Numbered from the stretch's first letter, positions 36,529 through 46,572 are shown. The stretch is DNA of 64,000 bases from Capnocytophaga canimorsus (GCF_002302565.1 NZ_CP022382.1:1-64000); one strand, 5' to 3'. The notes: generated from the letters alone by a model not told the origin. A program made the numbers and translations.

Positions 36529-37080
36529 ATGGAAGAAAAAGTCATTTTAGTTGACCAAAACGACAACTCCATAGGGCTGATGCCCAAACTTGAAGCCCAT
36601 CAGAAGGCATTGCTTCATCGTGCTTTTTCGGTTTTTATAATGAATGAAAAAGGTGAAATGATGCTCCAAAAACGAGCACTACACAAGTACCATTCCCCAG
36701 GACTATGGACCAATACTTGTTGTAGCCATCAGCGTGAAAATGAAACCAATGTTGAGGCAGGGAAACGCCGTTTACAAGAAGAAATGGGTTTTGTTACCGA
36801 TTTGCAAGAAGTTTTTTCTTTCATCTATAAAGCACCTTTCGATAACGGACTCACCGAGCACGAGTTAGACCACGTGATGATTGGTTTTTATGAGCAAAAT
36901 CCAGTAATCAATTCCGAAGAAGTTGCCGATTGGAAATGGGAATTTCCTGAAAATGTTAAGGCAGATATTCTACAAAATCCGCAAGTATATACCGAATGGT
37001 TTAAAATTATTTTTAATCGATTTTATGATTACTTAATGGAACGCTATCAGCAGAGTAAAAACAATTCTAAAAAAGAATAA
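36529..37080 (+). CDS. idi: Isopentenyl-diphosphate delta-isomerase, type 1
   Basis: 183 residues of the Nudix-fold IPP isomerase, interconverting IPP and DMAPP for isoprenoids such as menaquinone and undecaprenyl phosphate. The catalytic cysteine is in LWTNTCCSHQ, the Nudix-like helix in AGKRRLQEEMGF, and the catalytic glutamate region in TEHELDHVMIG. Shares the lgt operon; ubiE/menG, a later quinone enzyme, is at 62590. Confidence 0.95.
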   Translation: MEEKVILVDQNDNSIGLMPKLEAHQKALLHRAFSVFIMNEKGEMMLQKRALHKYHSPGLWTNTCCSHQRENETNVEAGKRRLQEEMGFVTDLQEVFSFIYKAPFDNGLTEHELDHVMIGFYEQNPVINSEEVADWKWEFPENVKADILQNPQVYTEWFKIIFNRFYDYLMERYQQSKNNSKKE

Positions 37081-37292
37081 GGTTTATTAAAAGGCTTTTA
37101 AGCTTTTTTTTTGGTTTTTATCCTGTGGTCTCATCAATTAGCAAAGGAGATTTTAAAAGCAAAATGCACTTACCTTTTTCAAGAAGAAATTGCACTTGGG
37201 GGGTGAATGTACCACTCGTAAGTTTCTATTATTTTTTCACAATAGAATCTGAAAAAAATGATATATTGCAACAAATTTTAAAGCAAAATACT

Positions 37293-38108
37293 TTGGAAAC
37301 ATATCGAAAAATAACTGAGGAACCTTCAAAATACGACCATCTGGAGCAGATGGATGTTCATACTATTTTAAAAGGTATAAATAATGAGGATAAAGTCGTA
37401 GCGGAAATGGTTGAAAAATCAATTCCTCAAATTGAGCGTTTTGTTATGGCTTTGGAAGAGCGTTTTGGTAGGGGAGGAAGACTTTTTTATATCGGGGCGG
37501 GAACCAGTGGTCGGTTAGGTATTTTGGACGCTTCTGAAATACCACCCACTTACGGAATGCCTCACGATAGGGTTATTGGGCTTATTGCTGGAGGAGATAC
37601 CGCCATTCGTAAAGCTGTAGAAAATGCAGAAGATGATATTTCTCAAGCTTGGAAAGACATCTGCGCCTTTAATCCTACCCCCGAAGATGCGGTTTTGGGT
37701 ATAGCAGCTTCAGGAACAACTCCGTATGTTATTGGTGGGATAAAAAAAGCCCGAGAAAACGGACTACTTACCGCAGGGCTTACCAATAATCCGCAATCGC
37801 CACTTGCGCAATTGGCAGAAATGCCTATAGAGGTAAATGTAGGTCCCGAGTTTGTCACTGGAAGCACACGTATGAAAAGCGGAACTTCTCAAAAAATGGT
37901 GCTTAATATGATATCTACTGCACTGATGATACGTATTGGTAGGGTACAAGGCAATAAGATGGTAAATATGCAACTCAATAATAACAAATTGATAGATAGG
38001 GGAGTACGTTTTTTGATGGAAGAGCTTCATATTGATTATCAGAAGGCTTATGAATTGCTTTTAAAGTATGGGTCGGTACACAATGCTTTGGAAAACGCTT
38101 TAAAATAG
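37293..38108 (+). CDS. murQ: N-acetylmuramic acid 6-phosphate etherase
   Basis: 271 residues, the normal size. MurQ removes lactate from MurNAc-6-phosphate to give GlcNAc-6-phosphate; it acts after AnmK (3983-5062). Visible SIS-domain motifs: RLFYIGAGTSGRLGILDASEIPPTYG (in parts) with the catalytic glutamate, GIAASGTTPYV, and TGSTRMKSGTSQKMVLNMIST (in parts). The frame is open from a GTG at 37125, but those 56 extra residues do not resemble MurQ; homologues begin a few residues before KITEEPSKYDHLEQM, so the TTG at 37293 is chosen (a TTG at 37266 is possible). Last gene of the lgt run. Confidence 0.9.
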   Translation: METYRKITEEPSKYDHLEQMDVHTILKGINNEDKVVAEMVEKSIPQIERFVMALEERFGRGGRLFYIGAGTSGRLGILDASEIPPTYGMPHDRVIGLIAGGDTAIRKAVENAEDDISQAWKDICAFNPTPEDAVLGIAASGTTPYVIGGIKKARENGLLTAGLTNNPQSPLAQLAEMPIEVNVGPEFVTGSTRMKSGTSQKMVLNMISTALMIRIGRVQGNKMVNMQLNNNKLIDRGVRFLMEELHIDYQKAYELLLKYGSVHNALENALK

Positions 38109-38232
38109 TATTTTGAACGATTCGTTTAAATTGAGCTAAAAACTTGCGTAAAACATATCTTTAAAAGGCGTTATTTTTGGGATAGAATTTGTATCTTCGT
38201 GGTTCAAATTTTAACCAAAGATATATTAACTT

Positions 38233-40197
38233 ATGAAGACAAAATTGTTGAAACTTTGCGTCGTTGTTTTTTCTACAATGAGTGCGACAATCTGCGCACA
38301 AGATAGTGATTTAGTAGATAAACTGTCAGATGTCTGGGAGTATTATGGGGTTAAACCTGCGGGTTCAAAAATGGATTTTCAAAAGGGTCGTCCCGGTATG
38401 TTTAAGGTGTTTTTCCAAAATGGAACATTTAGAAACTATATGTTCGGACTTCCTAAATCCATAATCACAACCAAAGGAACTTATGAATTGGTCAATGATA
38501 GCGTATTTTTAGAAAGACTGGACAAAACCCTTCTCCCTATTTATAGTACATCACCAGAAAAATCACTTACCTTTAAGTTTATTTCAGATAATGAACTCAG
38601 AATAAAATATGACGTTTCACAAGGAATGCGAGTTGAAGAGGTATGGTTTCGGGTAAATTATCCAGAAAATTTTTTAGAGCAAGATAATAGTATTTCCAAA
38701 GAAATTCCTCAATCAGATTTGGCTCTTTTCTCAGATCCTATGTTGTTGAAATTAAATCGAAACGTTTCTTCAGAAAGTATTCAAAAAATTTCAATTCCTC
38801 AATTACGTATTTTAGCTACGGAATTAAAAAATAAATCGTACAAGGTAACGCATCGTGTCGCTGAATTTGAGGCGAAATTATCTCCTGAAGCCTTAGGTAA
38901 GCAGTTGGTTATTGGTAATGGTTATTCTCGATATGAACAAATAACAGGAATATATTTGTCTCAAGGACAACAAGTTGTTGTTGCTGAAATTCCTGAAGGA
39001 AAAGAAATTAAAATACTTATCCCGAATTGGGAACGAAGGGCTCCTGAGGGGATAGACCCTAGTAAAGATCCTAATGGTTGGGGGCTTAAACGAGATGTTT
39101 ATACCTTAAAAAACGGGGTAAATCTTATTGAGATAAAATCGGGAGGATTAGTGTATGTTGATTATTTTTCTGAAACTCCTCAAAAAGAACCAAAAATAAA
39201 ACTCCATTTCGTTAATGGAAAAGTGAACGGATATTTCGATGCAACAAAACACTCTAATAAAGATTGGAATTATTTGATTGATAATGCAGTGTATCCTATT
39301 ATTGATGCTGTTGGGAAGCATATTCAAATTGCATATCCAGTAGAGGATTGTAAGAAATATGCTTACGGAAAAGGGGTTCAGTTGATTGAAAACTATGATC
39401 AATTAGTGAAACGACAATATGAAATTATGGGGTTAGAAAAATACAATCGTATACCCAAAAATCGTATTCTTTCGCGTGTAAACTATAACTATTATATGTT
39501 TCGTGATCGTGATGGTATAGCTTATATGGGAACAAAACCTGGATATGCAATGGCTATGGTTGCTGATCCAAACAAAGTGATCAAAGGAGATCCTTGTTGG
39601 GGCTTTAGCCACGAGGTCGGACACGTGCACCAGCTCTTTCCTTACTTTTCTTGGGGAGGATTAACAGAGGTTAGTAATAATATTTATACCTTGTATGTTA
39701 CCAAATCCTTTGGAAATAAAAGTAGAATAATGCAACAGGATAATTATTCAAAATCACGAAAAGATATTATAGAAAAGAAAATCTCTTATTTACAGGATCC
39801 TGATGTATTTAACAAATTAGTTCCTTTTTGGCAATTGCATTTGTACTTTACTAATGTAGGCGCAAATCCTGACTTTTATCCAGATTTATTTGAAGCATTT
39901 CGCAGACAAGGAGAAGAAGAATTGAAGAACAATAATGGTAAATGGGGGAATAATCCAGCGATATATCAATTGAATTTTGTTAAAAAGGCTTGCGAGGTTT
40001 CAAAGACAGATTTGACAGAGTTTTTCGATAAATATGGATTTTTCTACGTAGGATGGTTAGAATATGAAGATTACGGAAAACATCGTTATATAATGACCCA
40101 AGAAATGGTAGATAAATGTAAAGAAGAAATACAAAAAATGAATTTGCCTAAACCTAAAATAGATATTTCTACACTGACCGATAATAATATTAAGTAA
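38233..40197 (+). CDS. Secreted M60 (enhancin/mucinase-type) metallopeptidase
   Basis: 654 residues. A signal peptide (ends TICAQ), a lipocalin-like domain resembling DUF4488 (WEYYGVKPAGSK to about 145), a beta domain, and a C-terminal M60 peptidase. Zinc site: HEVGH (H460, E461, H464) and Glu479 in GLTEVSNNIY, matching the family pattern HExxH-x(8-28)-E. M60 enzymes cleave mucin-type O-glycoproteins and are common in mucosal commensals. No C-terminal type IX sorting domain is visible. A hairpin terminator follows. Confidence 0.88.
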   Translation: MKTKLLKLCVVVFSTMSATICAQDSDLVDKLSDVWEYYGVKPAGSKMDFQKGRPGMFKVFFQNGTFRNYMFGLPKSIITTKGTYELVNDSVFLERLDKTLLPIYSTSPEKSLTFKFISDNELRIKYDVSQGMRVEEVWFRVNYPENFLEQDNSISKEIPQSDLALFSDPMLLKLNRNVSSESIQKISIPQLRILATELKNKSYKVTHRVAEFEAKLSPEALGKQLVIGNGYSRYEQITGIYLSQGQQVVVAEIPEGKEIKILIPNWERRAPEGIDPSKDPNGWGLKRDVYTLKNGVNLIEIKSGGLVYVDYFSETPQKEPKIKLHFVNGKVNGYFDATKHSNKDWNYLIDNAVYPIIDAVGKHIQIAYPVEDCKKYAYGKGVQLIENYDQLVKRQYEIMGLEKYNRIPKNRILSRVNYNYYMFRDRDGIAYMGTKPGYAMAMVADPNKVIKGDPCWGFSHEVGHVHQLFPYFSWGGLTEVSNNIYTLYVTKSFGNKSRIMQQDNYSKSRKDIIEKKISYLQDPDVFNKLVPFWQLHLYFTNVGANPDFYPDLFEAFRRQGEEELKNNNGKWGNNPAIYQLNFVKKACEVSKTDLTEFFDKYGFFYVGWLEYEDYGKHRYIMTQEMVDKCKEEIQKMNLPKPKIDISTLTDNNIK

Positions 40198-40256
40198 ATT
40201 GTTTGTTCTGTTTAGGTTACATTACACCTTTTTAAATTGCCAATAAATAAATTTGT

Positions 40257-40302
40257 AAAACCTACTTATCAAAATAAATATATTTGATAGGTAGGTTTTT
40301 TT
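40257..40302 (+). terminator. Terminator of M60 peptidase gene
   Basis: Long stem (40257-40273 with about 40283-40300) formed by AAAACCTACTTATCAAA and its near complement, ending in a T-run. Confidence 0.8.
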
Positions 40303-40338
40303 AGTAGATTCAGAAGAAAGTTTTTGAAGCCTCATAAA

Positions 40339-40370
40339 AAAACTGCCTGAAAAATCTTTCAGACAGTTTT
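40339..40370 (-). terminator. Terminator of PAS protein gene
   Basis: Fourteen-base stem with one mismatch and a four-base loop; a T-run follows on the minus strand, 28 nt after the stop codon. Confidence 0.7.
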
Positions 40371-40397
40371 AATATTATATTTTTAGGCAGATTTAAT

Positions 40398-41081
40398 TTA
40401 TGAAAATAAACGCTCAAAGAAGTTTTTACGTTTTTCACTCATTTCGCCTTTTATGTGGAAAATATCATCGGAAACTTCTTTTGCCGAATTATTATCGTTA
40501 GGAATATCTATGGTTACTGGGGCTTTTGCGTTATGTTCGTCCATAACACTCATAATAAAGTCCATATAGTCTTTTCCTTGTTTGTCTAGATAATTTTTAA
40601 AGTAACGAGCGCTTAAATCCATTCCGCCGATTTTCTCCAATTTTAAAAGTGTTTCATACAGCGGAGTTACATAGTTGTCAATTACTGGAGTAGGTACGGA
40701 TTTTCTACGTGCAATGTAATGGGTAATATTGCCCATAGGGTCACGTATGATTTCAAAATCGGTAATCACCCAATAATATTCCCCCGATTTGGCTAAATTT
40801 TTAACCACACCTGCGAAATTATTTCCTGATTTGAGGTTATCCCAAAGCATTTTAAAAGCTAACTTGGGCATATCAGGATGCCTAATTAGGTTGTGGGGTT
40901 GACCGATAAGTTCATTAGGGGAATATCCTGAAACATCCACAAAAACATCATTCACGTTAGTTATGGTTCCGAAACTATCCGTTTCACTAATGATGACTTT
41001 AGATTTGTCCCAAACCACCTCTTTATCAATAGGTATAGGTCTTGGAATGGTCGGCTCAGCACCGTAAAAATTACTATGCAT
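40398..41081 (-). CDS. Soluble Aer-type PAS domain protein
   Basis: 227 residues, no membrane segment. The first 130 form a PAS domain of the aerotaxis-receptor type: ISETDSFGTITNVNDVFVDVSGYSPNELIGQPHN (in parts), RHPDMPKLAFKMLWDNLKSG, and GEYYWVITDFEIIRDPMGNITHYIARRK (in parts). In Aer this domain binds FAD and senses redox state. The remaining 95 residues are helical and of unknown family; no HAMP, methyl-accepting, kinase or cyclase domain is present. The output partner is unknown. Confidence 0.8.
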   Translation of the reverse strand: MHSNFYGAEPTIPRPIPIDKEVVWDKSKVIISETDSFGTITNVNDVFVDVSGYSPNELIGQPHNLIRHPDMPKLAFKMLWDNLKSGNNFAGVVKNLAKSGEYYWVITDFEIIRDPMGNITHYIARRKSVPTPVIDNYVTPLYETLLKLEKIGGMDLSARYFKNYLDKQGKDYMDFIMSVMDEHNAKAPVTIDIPNDNNSAKEVSDDIFHIKGEMSEKRKNFFERLFS

Positions 41082-41426
41082 AATAAATTACATTTTAGTT
41101 AGTCCTAATTCACAGCAAAGGTAATAAATAATAAGGGATATTCGATTTTTTTATCTAAGTAATTATGTTAAAATAGTAAAGTAGTTTTGTGAAATAAAAG
41201 TTAAAAATTTAGAGTTTTAAGAAATAAAAAGCTAATCGTTGTTGTTTTTAGTTGTTTTATGGAATTCATTTGCTTGGATTCAGTTATCTTTTGTAAGAAT
41301 GCTTTTTAAGGATAATTTATATAAATAGTAAAAAAAAACAGTAAAAAATACTCGTATATCTTTTTAAAATGTTTAAATTTGTGGGTTGTACAAAATATTA
41401 AACATCAATTTTAAAAATAAAAGATA
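41082..41426. other. Intergenic region between divergent PAS gene and fumC
   Basis: About 345 nt, AT-rich. Candidate -7 boxes: TACCTTTG on the minus strand (41116-41123) for the PAS gene and TAAATTTG on the plus strand (41374-41381) for fumC. Nothing else recognised. Confidence 0.5.
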
Positions 41427-42824
41427 ATGAGTTACAGAATTGAGAAAGACACTATGGGGGAAGTAAAAGTTCCTGCCGACAAACTTTGGGGAGCACAAAC
41501 CGAACGTTCCCGTAACAATTTTAAAATTGGACAGCCTGCTTCAATGCCTAAAGAAATTATAGAAGGGTTCGCTTATTTGAAAAAAGGAGCTGCTTATGCT
41601 AATTGTGAATTGGGTGTTTTGTCAGCTGAGAAAAGAGATTATATCGCTCGTGTTTGCGATGAAATTTTGGAAGGGAAACTTTTTGATCAATTTCCATTGG
41701 TGATTTGGCAGACGGGTTCTGGTACACAATCCAATATGAACGTTAATGAGGTAATTGCCAACCGAGCTCATCAATTAGCAGGTAAAACCATCGGCGAAGG
41801 AGAAAAAACATTACAACCTAATGACGATGTAAATAAATCACAATCGTCAAATGATACTTTTCCAACAGGAATGCATATAGCTGCCTACAAAATGGTGGTA
41901 GAAACTACTATTCCAGGGGTGGAGCGACTTCGTGATACTCTTGATCAGAAAGCAAAAGCATTCAAAGACGTAGTTAAGATAGGGCGTACTCACCTAATGG
42001 ATGCGACACCGCTTACTTTGGGGCAAGAGTTCTCAGGTTACGTGGCTCAGCTTAATCACGGCTTAAAAGCATTAAAAAACACCTTAGCACATCTTTCAGA
42101 GTTGGCTTTAGGAGGAACCGCTGTAGGAACTGGACTAAATACTCCTAAAAACTACGATGTAGTAGTTGCCAAATACATAGCTGAATTTACAGGATTACCT
42201 TTTAAGACTGCTGAAAATAAATTTGAAGCGTTAGCCTCACACGATGCCATTGTAGAAACTCACGGTGCGTTAAAACAATTGGCAGTTTCCTTAAATAAAA
42301 TTGCTAACGACATTCGTATGATGGCTTCAGGACCTCGAAGTGGTATCGGAGAGATTTTAATTCCTGAAAATGAACCTGGTTCTTCTATTATGCCAGGTAA
42401 GGTAAATCCTACACAATGTGAGGCACTTACTATGGTTGCTGCACAAGTAATGGGTAATGATGTAGCCATAACCATAGGAGGTACGCAAGGGCATTACGAA
42501 CTTAACGTGTTTAAACCTGTGATGGCTGCCAATTTCTTACAATCGGCAAGGCTTATTGGTGAGGCTTGTGTAAGTTTTAATGACCATTGTGCGGTAGGTA
42601 TTGAGCCTAATTATCCAAGAATTAAAGAATTACTTGATAATAGCTTGATGTTGGTAACGGCACTTAATACCAAAATCGGTTATTACAAAGCAGCAGAAAT
42701 TGCTCAAACGGCACATAAAAACGGTACTACTTTGAAAGAAGAAGCCGTTCGTTTAGGATATGTAACTGCCGAAGATTTTGATGCTTGGGTACGCCCCGAA
42801 GATATGGTAGGGAGTTTAAAATAG
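41427..42824 (+). CDS. fumC: Fumarate hydratase, class II
   Basis: 465 residues, full length for the iron-independent fumarase, which converts fumarate to malate in the TCA cycle. The superfamily signature [15 protein letters not shown] is present, with [18 protein letters not shown] and [17 protein letters not shown] near the active site and [16 protein letters not shown]. Monocistronic, with a strong terminator. Confidence 0.97.
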   Translation: MSYRIEKDTMGEVKVPADKLWGAQTERSRNNFKIGQPASMPKEIIEGFAYLKKGAAYANCELGVLSAEKRDYIARVCDEILEGKLFDQFPLVIWQTGSGTQSNMNVNEVIANRAHQLAGKTIGEGEKTLQPNDDVNKSQSSNDTFPTGMHIAAYKMVVETTIPGVERLRDTLDQKAKAFKDVVKIGRTHLMDATPLTLGQEFSGYVAQLNHGLKALKNTLAHLSELALGGTAVGTGLNTPKNYDVVVAKYIAEFTGLPFKTAENKFEALASHDAIVETHGALKQLAVSLNKIANDIRMMASGPRSGIGEILIPENEPGSSIMPGKVNPTQCEALTMVAAQVMGNDVAITIGGTQGHYELNVFKPVMAANFLQSARLIGEACVSFNDHCAVGIEPNYPRIKELLDNSLMLVTALNTKIGYYKAAEIAQTAHKNGTTLKEEAVRLGYVTAEDFDAWVRPEDMVGSLK

Positions 42825-42842
42825 AACTGACCAAGGTATTTG

Positions 42843-42889
42843 AAAAACGTTACTTTCAGGCTTTGCAGAGGCTTGAAAGTAGCGTTTTT
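42843..42889. terminator. Terminator between fumC and TPR-like gene
   Basis: Fifteen-base stem with a single G-T pair (AAAACGTTACTTTCA and TGAAAGTAGCGTTTT) and T-run. Confidence 0.85.
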
Positions 42890-42892
42890 AAT

Positions 42893-43282
42893 TTATAATC
42901 TCTGGGTTTTAATAAAATTGACATAGTTAAGTACAGATTTTTGTAATTCCATTTCAGCAAGGGCTTGTTCAGATTGACTGTTTTTACAAATAAATAGAAG
43001 AAAGCCAATCATTTTCTTTAGCATACTTTCTACTTCTTGATGCTGACGCAATTTTTCGTACAAATGAATTAAATTATTACAGGAAGTAACGTAAACTTGT
43101 GTAAAGGGGATCTGTAATCGAAGGCAATCACTAAAATTGTTGCATAATACTTCGGCACGATATAAGGCATTTTCATATTTGTCCAAAGCTTGTTTATAAT
43201 CTCCTTGATTGAAACAATGGTTAGCTTCTGCAGTTAGTAACCTCCAATAATTCTCGATATGGCTTATACAAACATCACTCAT
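42893..43282 (-). CDS. Small TPR-like helical protein
   Basis: 129 residues, all helical, no signal peptide. Residues 14-45 (AEANHCFNQGDYKQALDKYENALYRAEVL, in parts) are a recognisable tetratricopeptide repeat; the rest looks like further degenerate repeats. Six cysteines is many for a cytoplasmic protein of this size. Function unknown. Ends 3 nt from the fumC terminator. Confidence 0.65.
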   Translation of the reverse strand: MSDVCISHIENYWRLLTAEANHCFNQGDYKQALDKYENALYRAEVLCNNFSDCLRLQIPFTQVYVTSCNNLIHLYEKLRQHQEVESMLKKMIGFLLFICKNSQSEQALAEMELQKSVLNYVNFIKTQRL

Positions 43283-43393
43283 AATTTATATAATTTACTT
43301 ATTCTTAAATGATTATTTATGATTACTTTTTATTTTTTTAGATATACAAAAATAATAATTTAGTCTAGTCTAAAAAATAAAAATTGCAAAAAG

Positions 43394-43442
43394 AAGAGAA
43401 TTTTACAAAATATCCAATTAGGAAATACCGTAAAATTCTCTT
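43394..43442 (-). terminator. Terminator of fucosidase gene
   Basis: Perfect 13-base stem AAGAGAATTTTAC/GTAAAATTCTCTT with a 23-base loop, 24 nt beyond the stop codon; CTTTTT follows on the minus strand. Confidence 0.7.
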
Positions 43443-43465
43443 AAATAAGATTTTATGTTGTCAGA

Positions 43466-45703
43466 TTATAAAAAATCCAATTCTGCAATGGTTAAAATAT
43501 CTCCGTTTTCTGCAATTTCAGTGGCTTCGATACGTACGTAACGACTGGTAACGCTTTCTGGAAAATAGAAAGTTCTGGGGGTTGGGTCGTTAATTAGGTT
43601 TCCGAATTCAAAATTGGCTACGGTTTGCCAAGTTTTACCATCGTTACTCACTTGAATTAACCCCTTGGCTAACATACCTTTACTATGAAAAGTTTGTGGT
43701 GTATAGACCAAAGCCTTCAAGGTCTGTATTTTGCCTAAATCAATGGCTATGAATGGTTTTTCAGAGCTTTTTTGTGATTGCCAATAGGTATTGGGTTGGG
43801 CATCAAAAGCCATAGTGGTTTTTCTATCATTTTGTTCAGAACTGAAATTGAGTACTTTCCATTGTTTTTTTAGAATTCCTAAATCTTCTGAGCGTACTGC
43901 ACCTTTCATTCCTTTATTGAAAGAAACGGCTTTGAGTTGTTTATTTTCTACGAAAAAAGGCTCGGTGTATTTGGCACTGTTTTCATTAGGTTCTGAACCA
44001 TCTAAGGTATAGAAAATTTCATAACCTGTATTTAAGTTTTCCGAGGCATTTTGTCCGTGGGGTTTCCAATTGAATTGGGTTTGCATTGGTGCAATGGTTA
44101 CCATTCCGTCCAAGTTTCTGAAAAAAGAAAGCTGAGGCGGACGAGTTTTGTAATAATGCGCCGAAATGTGACTGATTGCAGGAGTATTACGCGATTCCAA
44201 CACTCGAAAACGAATTTTAGAGGTGGTTACTTCCGGAAAACGTAAAATACGTTTATAACCGATGTTGGTTGCCGAGGCAATTTCTTGCCACTGATTGTTA
44301 ATCCAAGCCTCTACGCTGTGTTTTTCTACACGTTCTCCGTGAGTGCGAATGGCTTCTTGTAAAACAATTCGGTTGAAGGTTATTGGCTTTTTGGAAGAAA
44401 TAATAATCTCCTGATTTTTTTTATTCAAAGTCAGGTAAGTGTCGGGGTTATTATCCAATACTTTTTTACATCCTTTGGCTCTGTAAAGCAAATTGTTATC
44501 ATAAGTTTCTCGTATGCGTTGTCCCACTTCTTTAAGTACATCAACATCGGTTTGTGGAAATTTTCCTTCCCGATTGGGTGGAATATTCAATAAGAAGGTG
44601 GTATTTCCGCCAACGGTTCGTTCGTAAATATCAAAAACATCATCAGCACTACGTACTTTTTGGAAGGTATCATCTCGGTAGAACCAACCTTCACGAATGG
44701 AGGTATTGATTTCGGCTTGTTGATAGTGTAGGTATTTGGCATTATAGAGCTTTTCGCGTGAACCCAAATCTTTTCCGGTCATATCGGGGAAGCGTTGAGC
44801 CGTTGCAGGATTCATCGGCATAGGAATTACATTCCATTCGGTTTCTCGGGTGGCTCCGGATTCGTTTCCTCCCCAACGGATATCTTCTCTTCCGAAGATA
44901 ACCGCTTTGGGAGCCAACGTGCGGATAAGTTGCTTCCAAGCGGTGTAGTTGTACTGTTGACCGCCCTTGGTTTTAGGATGCGCCCCATCGAACCATACTT
45001 CGTGTACAGGACCGTATTCGGTGAGTATTTCAAAAAGTTGGTTGAGGAAATACTCGTTATAATCGTCAACCTCAAATTCAAAAGTGGTTTTGTTTGCAAA
45101 AGGTCTGCCTGGCACCTCTCGCGGAATGGTTCTTTTAGTGTATTTGCTTAAATTACCATATAATCCTTCAGGGTGTTCTATTTGATAGAGGTCAGCAGGA
45201 GATAAGTATACGCCTAATTTCAGACCGTATTTTTGACAAGATTGCGAAAGGTCTTTCAAAATATCGCCTTTTCCACCTCGAAAATCTGTAGACATAACTC
45301 CGTGATTGGTATATCGGCTTTGCCAAAGCACGAATCCATCGTGATGTTTTACCGTTAGAATAACCATTTTCATTCCTGAATCGTGCATTGCTTTACACCA
45401 TTGGTCGGTATCTAAGGTTTTTAAATCGAATATTTTAGGGTCTTCCTTTCCGCTGCCCCATTCCATACGGGTAAAGGTGTTTGGCCCTATATGTACGAAG
45501 GCGATGTATTCATTGCTTAGGGCTTCCCATTGGTTTTGGGTGGGTACTACTCTTGAGGCTTTTTCGATAATGACCTCTTTTGAGTCGTTTTCTTCGACTT
45601 TAATGGTATTGTGCACTTTTTTTTGCTGGGCATATCCTGATGCACCGATTAGAAAACATAAAAACAAAAATGTTTTTGATTGTTTTGTGAAAAGTTTTAT
45701 CAT
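43466..45703 (-). CDS. Alpha-L-fucosidase, GH29, with C-terminal sugar-binding-type domain
   Basis: 745 residues. Signal peptide ending GYAQ; GH29 catalytic domain with FVHIGPNTFTRMEWGSG, VKHHDGFVLWQS and nucleophile region EVWFDGAHPK (Asp239); a beta-sandwich after the barrel; a chitobiase-type segment (YEIFYTLDGSEPNENS); and an F5/8 type C (discoidin, CBM32-like) domain at the C-terminus (ATEIAENGDILTIAELDFL). The overall pattern is that of the alpha-1,3/4-fucosidase subfamily acting on Lewis-type glycans. Starts 21 nt after the acyl-ACP thioesterase gene on the same strand. Confidence 0.92.
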   Translation of the reverse strand: MIKLFTKQSKTFLFLCFLIGASGYAQQKKVHNTIKVEENDSKEVIIEKASRVVPTQNQWEALSNEYIAFVHIGPNTFTRMEWGSGKEDPKIFDLKTLDTDQWCKAMHDSGMKMVILTVKHHDGFVLWQSRYTNHGVMSTDFRGGKGDILKDLSQSCQKYGLKLGVYLSPADLYQIEHPEGLYGNLSKYTKRTIPREVPGRPFANKTTFEFEVDDYNEYFLNQLFEILTEYGPVHEVWFDGAHPKTKGGQQYNYTAWKQLIRTLAPKAVIFGREDIRWGGNESGATRETEWNVIPMPMNPATAQRFPDMTGKDLGSREKLYNAKYLHYQQAEINTSIREGWFYRDDTFQKVRSADDVFDIYERTVGGNTTFLLNIPPNREGKFPQTDVDVLKEVGQRIRETYDNNLLYRAKGCKKVLDNNPDTYLTLNKKNQEIIISSKKPITFNRIVLQEAIRTHGERVEKHSVEAWINNQWQEIASATNIGYKRILRFPEVTTSKIRFRVLESRNTPAISHISAHYYKTRPPQLSFFRNLDGMVTIAPMQTQFNWKPHGQNASENLNTGYEIFYTLDGSEPNENSAKYTEPFFVENKQLKAVSFNKGMKGAVRSEDLGILKKQWKVLNFSSEQNDRKTTMAFDAQPNTYWQSQKSSEKPFIAIDLGKIQTLKALVYTPQTFHSKGMLAKGLIQVSNDGKTWQTVANFEFGNLINDPTPRTFYFPESVTSRYVRIEATEIAENGDILTIAELDFL

Positions 45704-45724
45704 TTTATAATGTGTTTGATTGTT

Positions 45725-46492
45725 TTAAAGGTTCTTTTTTATGGGTTCGGCAACCAATTTAGCGATAAAGGCAGGTTTGGTTTGTTCGGATTTTTTACCG
45801 CAGAAAAAAACAGTGATTTTTTCGTCCGATTCCAATATGGGGGTACTCGAATATCCCTGAATTTCATCATTGTAAAAGGTTTCCGACAAGAAATTGATGT
45901 CATATTCTTTGATGACATAATTCTTATGATTTTTCAAAGAAAGCATATCAAGTACCCATTGCGAATATTTTATGTTGTTCACGTGGAGATTGACGTCTAA
46001 GTCCGAAATGCGTACGTTGAATTTTTTAATCAGTTCTAAATCTGAGGGTAGGTCAATACGTTCGGTTTTGAAGTCCAACGCTCCATCGGTACGCGCATAG
46101 AAAAGCTCTTGCTTATCCGATAGGTCAATGGGTTTGCGTGATGCGATATCCAAAGTAATCCAAGTACTGGAACAACTCCCAATGACTTCTCCTTTTTCCG
46201 AAAGGATTTCAAACTCACGGAAAGCATAAACCCCCATTACGGGTAGCGACCACGTTTTTACTGTAATTCTTTCATTCCATTTGGACCAACGTTTCATTTT
46301 TAGTTTTTGCTGAGTAAGCACCCAAAAGAAGCCTTCCTTGACTAATTGTTCGTAGCCAAAGCCTAAATTTTCAGCGTGTTCGGCGGCGATATCTTGCAAT
46401 ATGCCCAACACTCCGTAAAGCCCTAATTGATTGTTTACATTGAGTTGTGTACTTCGTACTTTGTAGGTTTCTGTAAAAATGGTTTGTTTCAT
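45725..46492 (-). CDS. Acyl-ACP thioesterase (FatA/FatB family)
   Basis: 255 residues with two hot-dog folds. Releases fatty acids from acyl carrier protein. Family segments: NVNNQLGLYGVLGILQDIAAEHAE (in parts), the WVLTQQKLKMKRW stretch, and the catalytic Asn-His pair in DLDVNLHVNNIKYSQWVLD. A minus-strand TACCTTTG at 46514-46521 is the probable -7 box. Cotranscribed with the fucosidase, a pairing with no obvious metabolic logic. Confidence 0.9.
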   Translation of the reverse strand: MKQTIFTETYKVRSTQLNVNNQLGLYGVLGILQDIAAEHAENLGFGYEQLVKEGFFWVLTQQKLKMKRWSKWNERITVKTWSLPVMGVYAFREFEILSEKGEVIGSCSSTWITLDIASRKPIDLSDKQELFYARTDGALDFKTERIDLPSDLELIKKFNVRISDLDVNLHVNNIKYSQWVLDMLSLKNHKNYVIKEYDINFLSETFYNDEIQGYSSTPILESDEKITVFFCGKKSEQTKPAFIAKLVAEPIKKNL

Positions 46493-46572
46493 ACATTTCT
46501 ATTAAATCGGACACAAAGGTACGAATTTAAGAGATATTAAAAATACCGTAACTAAACAGTTTTATTAAAAAT

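Noticed and set aside
37125..37292. 56-residue N-terminal extension of MurQ from a GTG
   Set aside because: The extension has no resemblance to MurQ and homologues start near the TTG at 37293.
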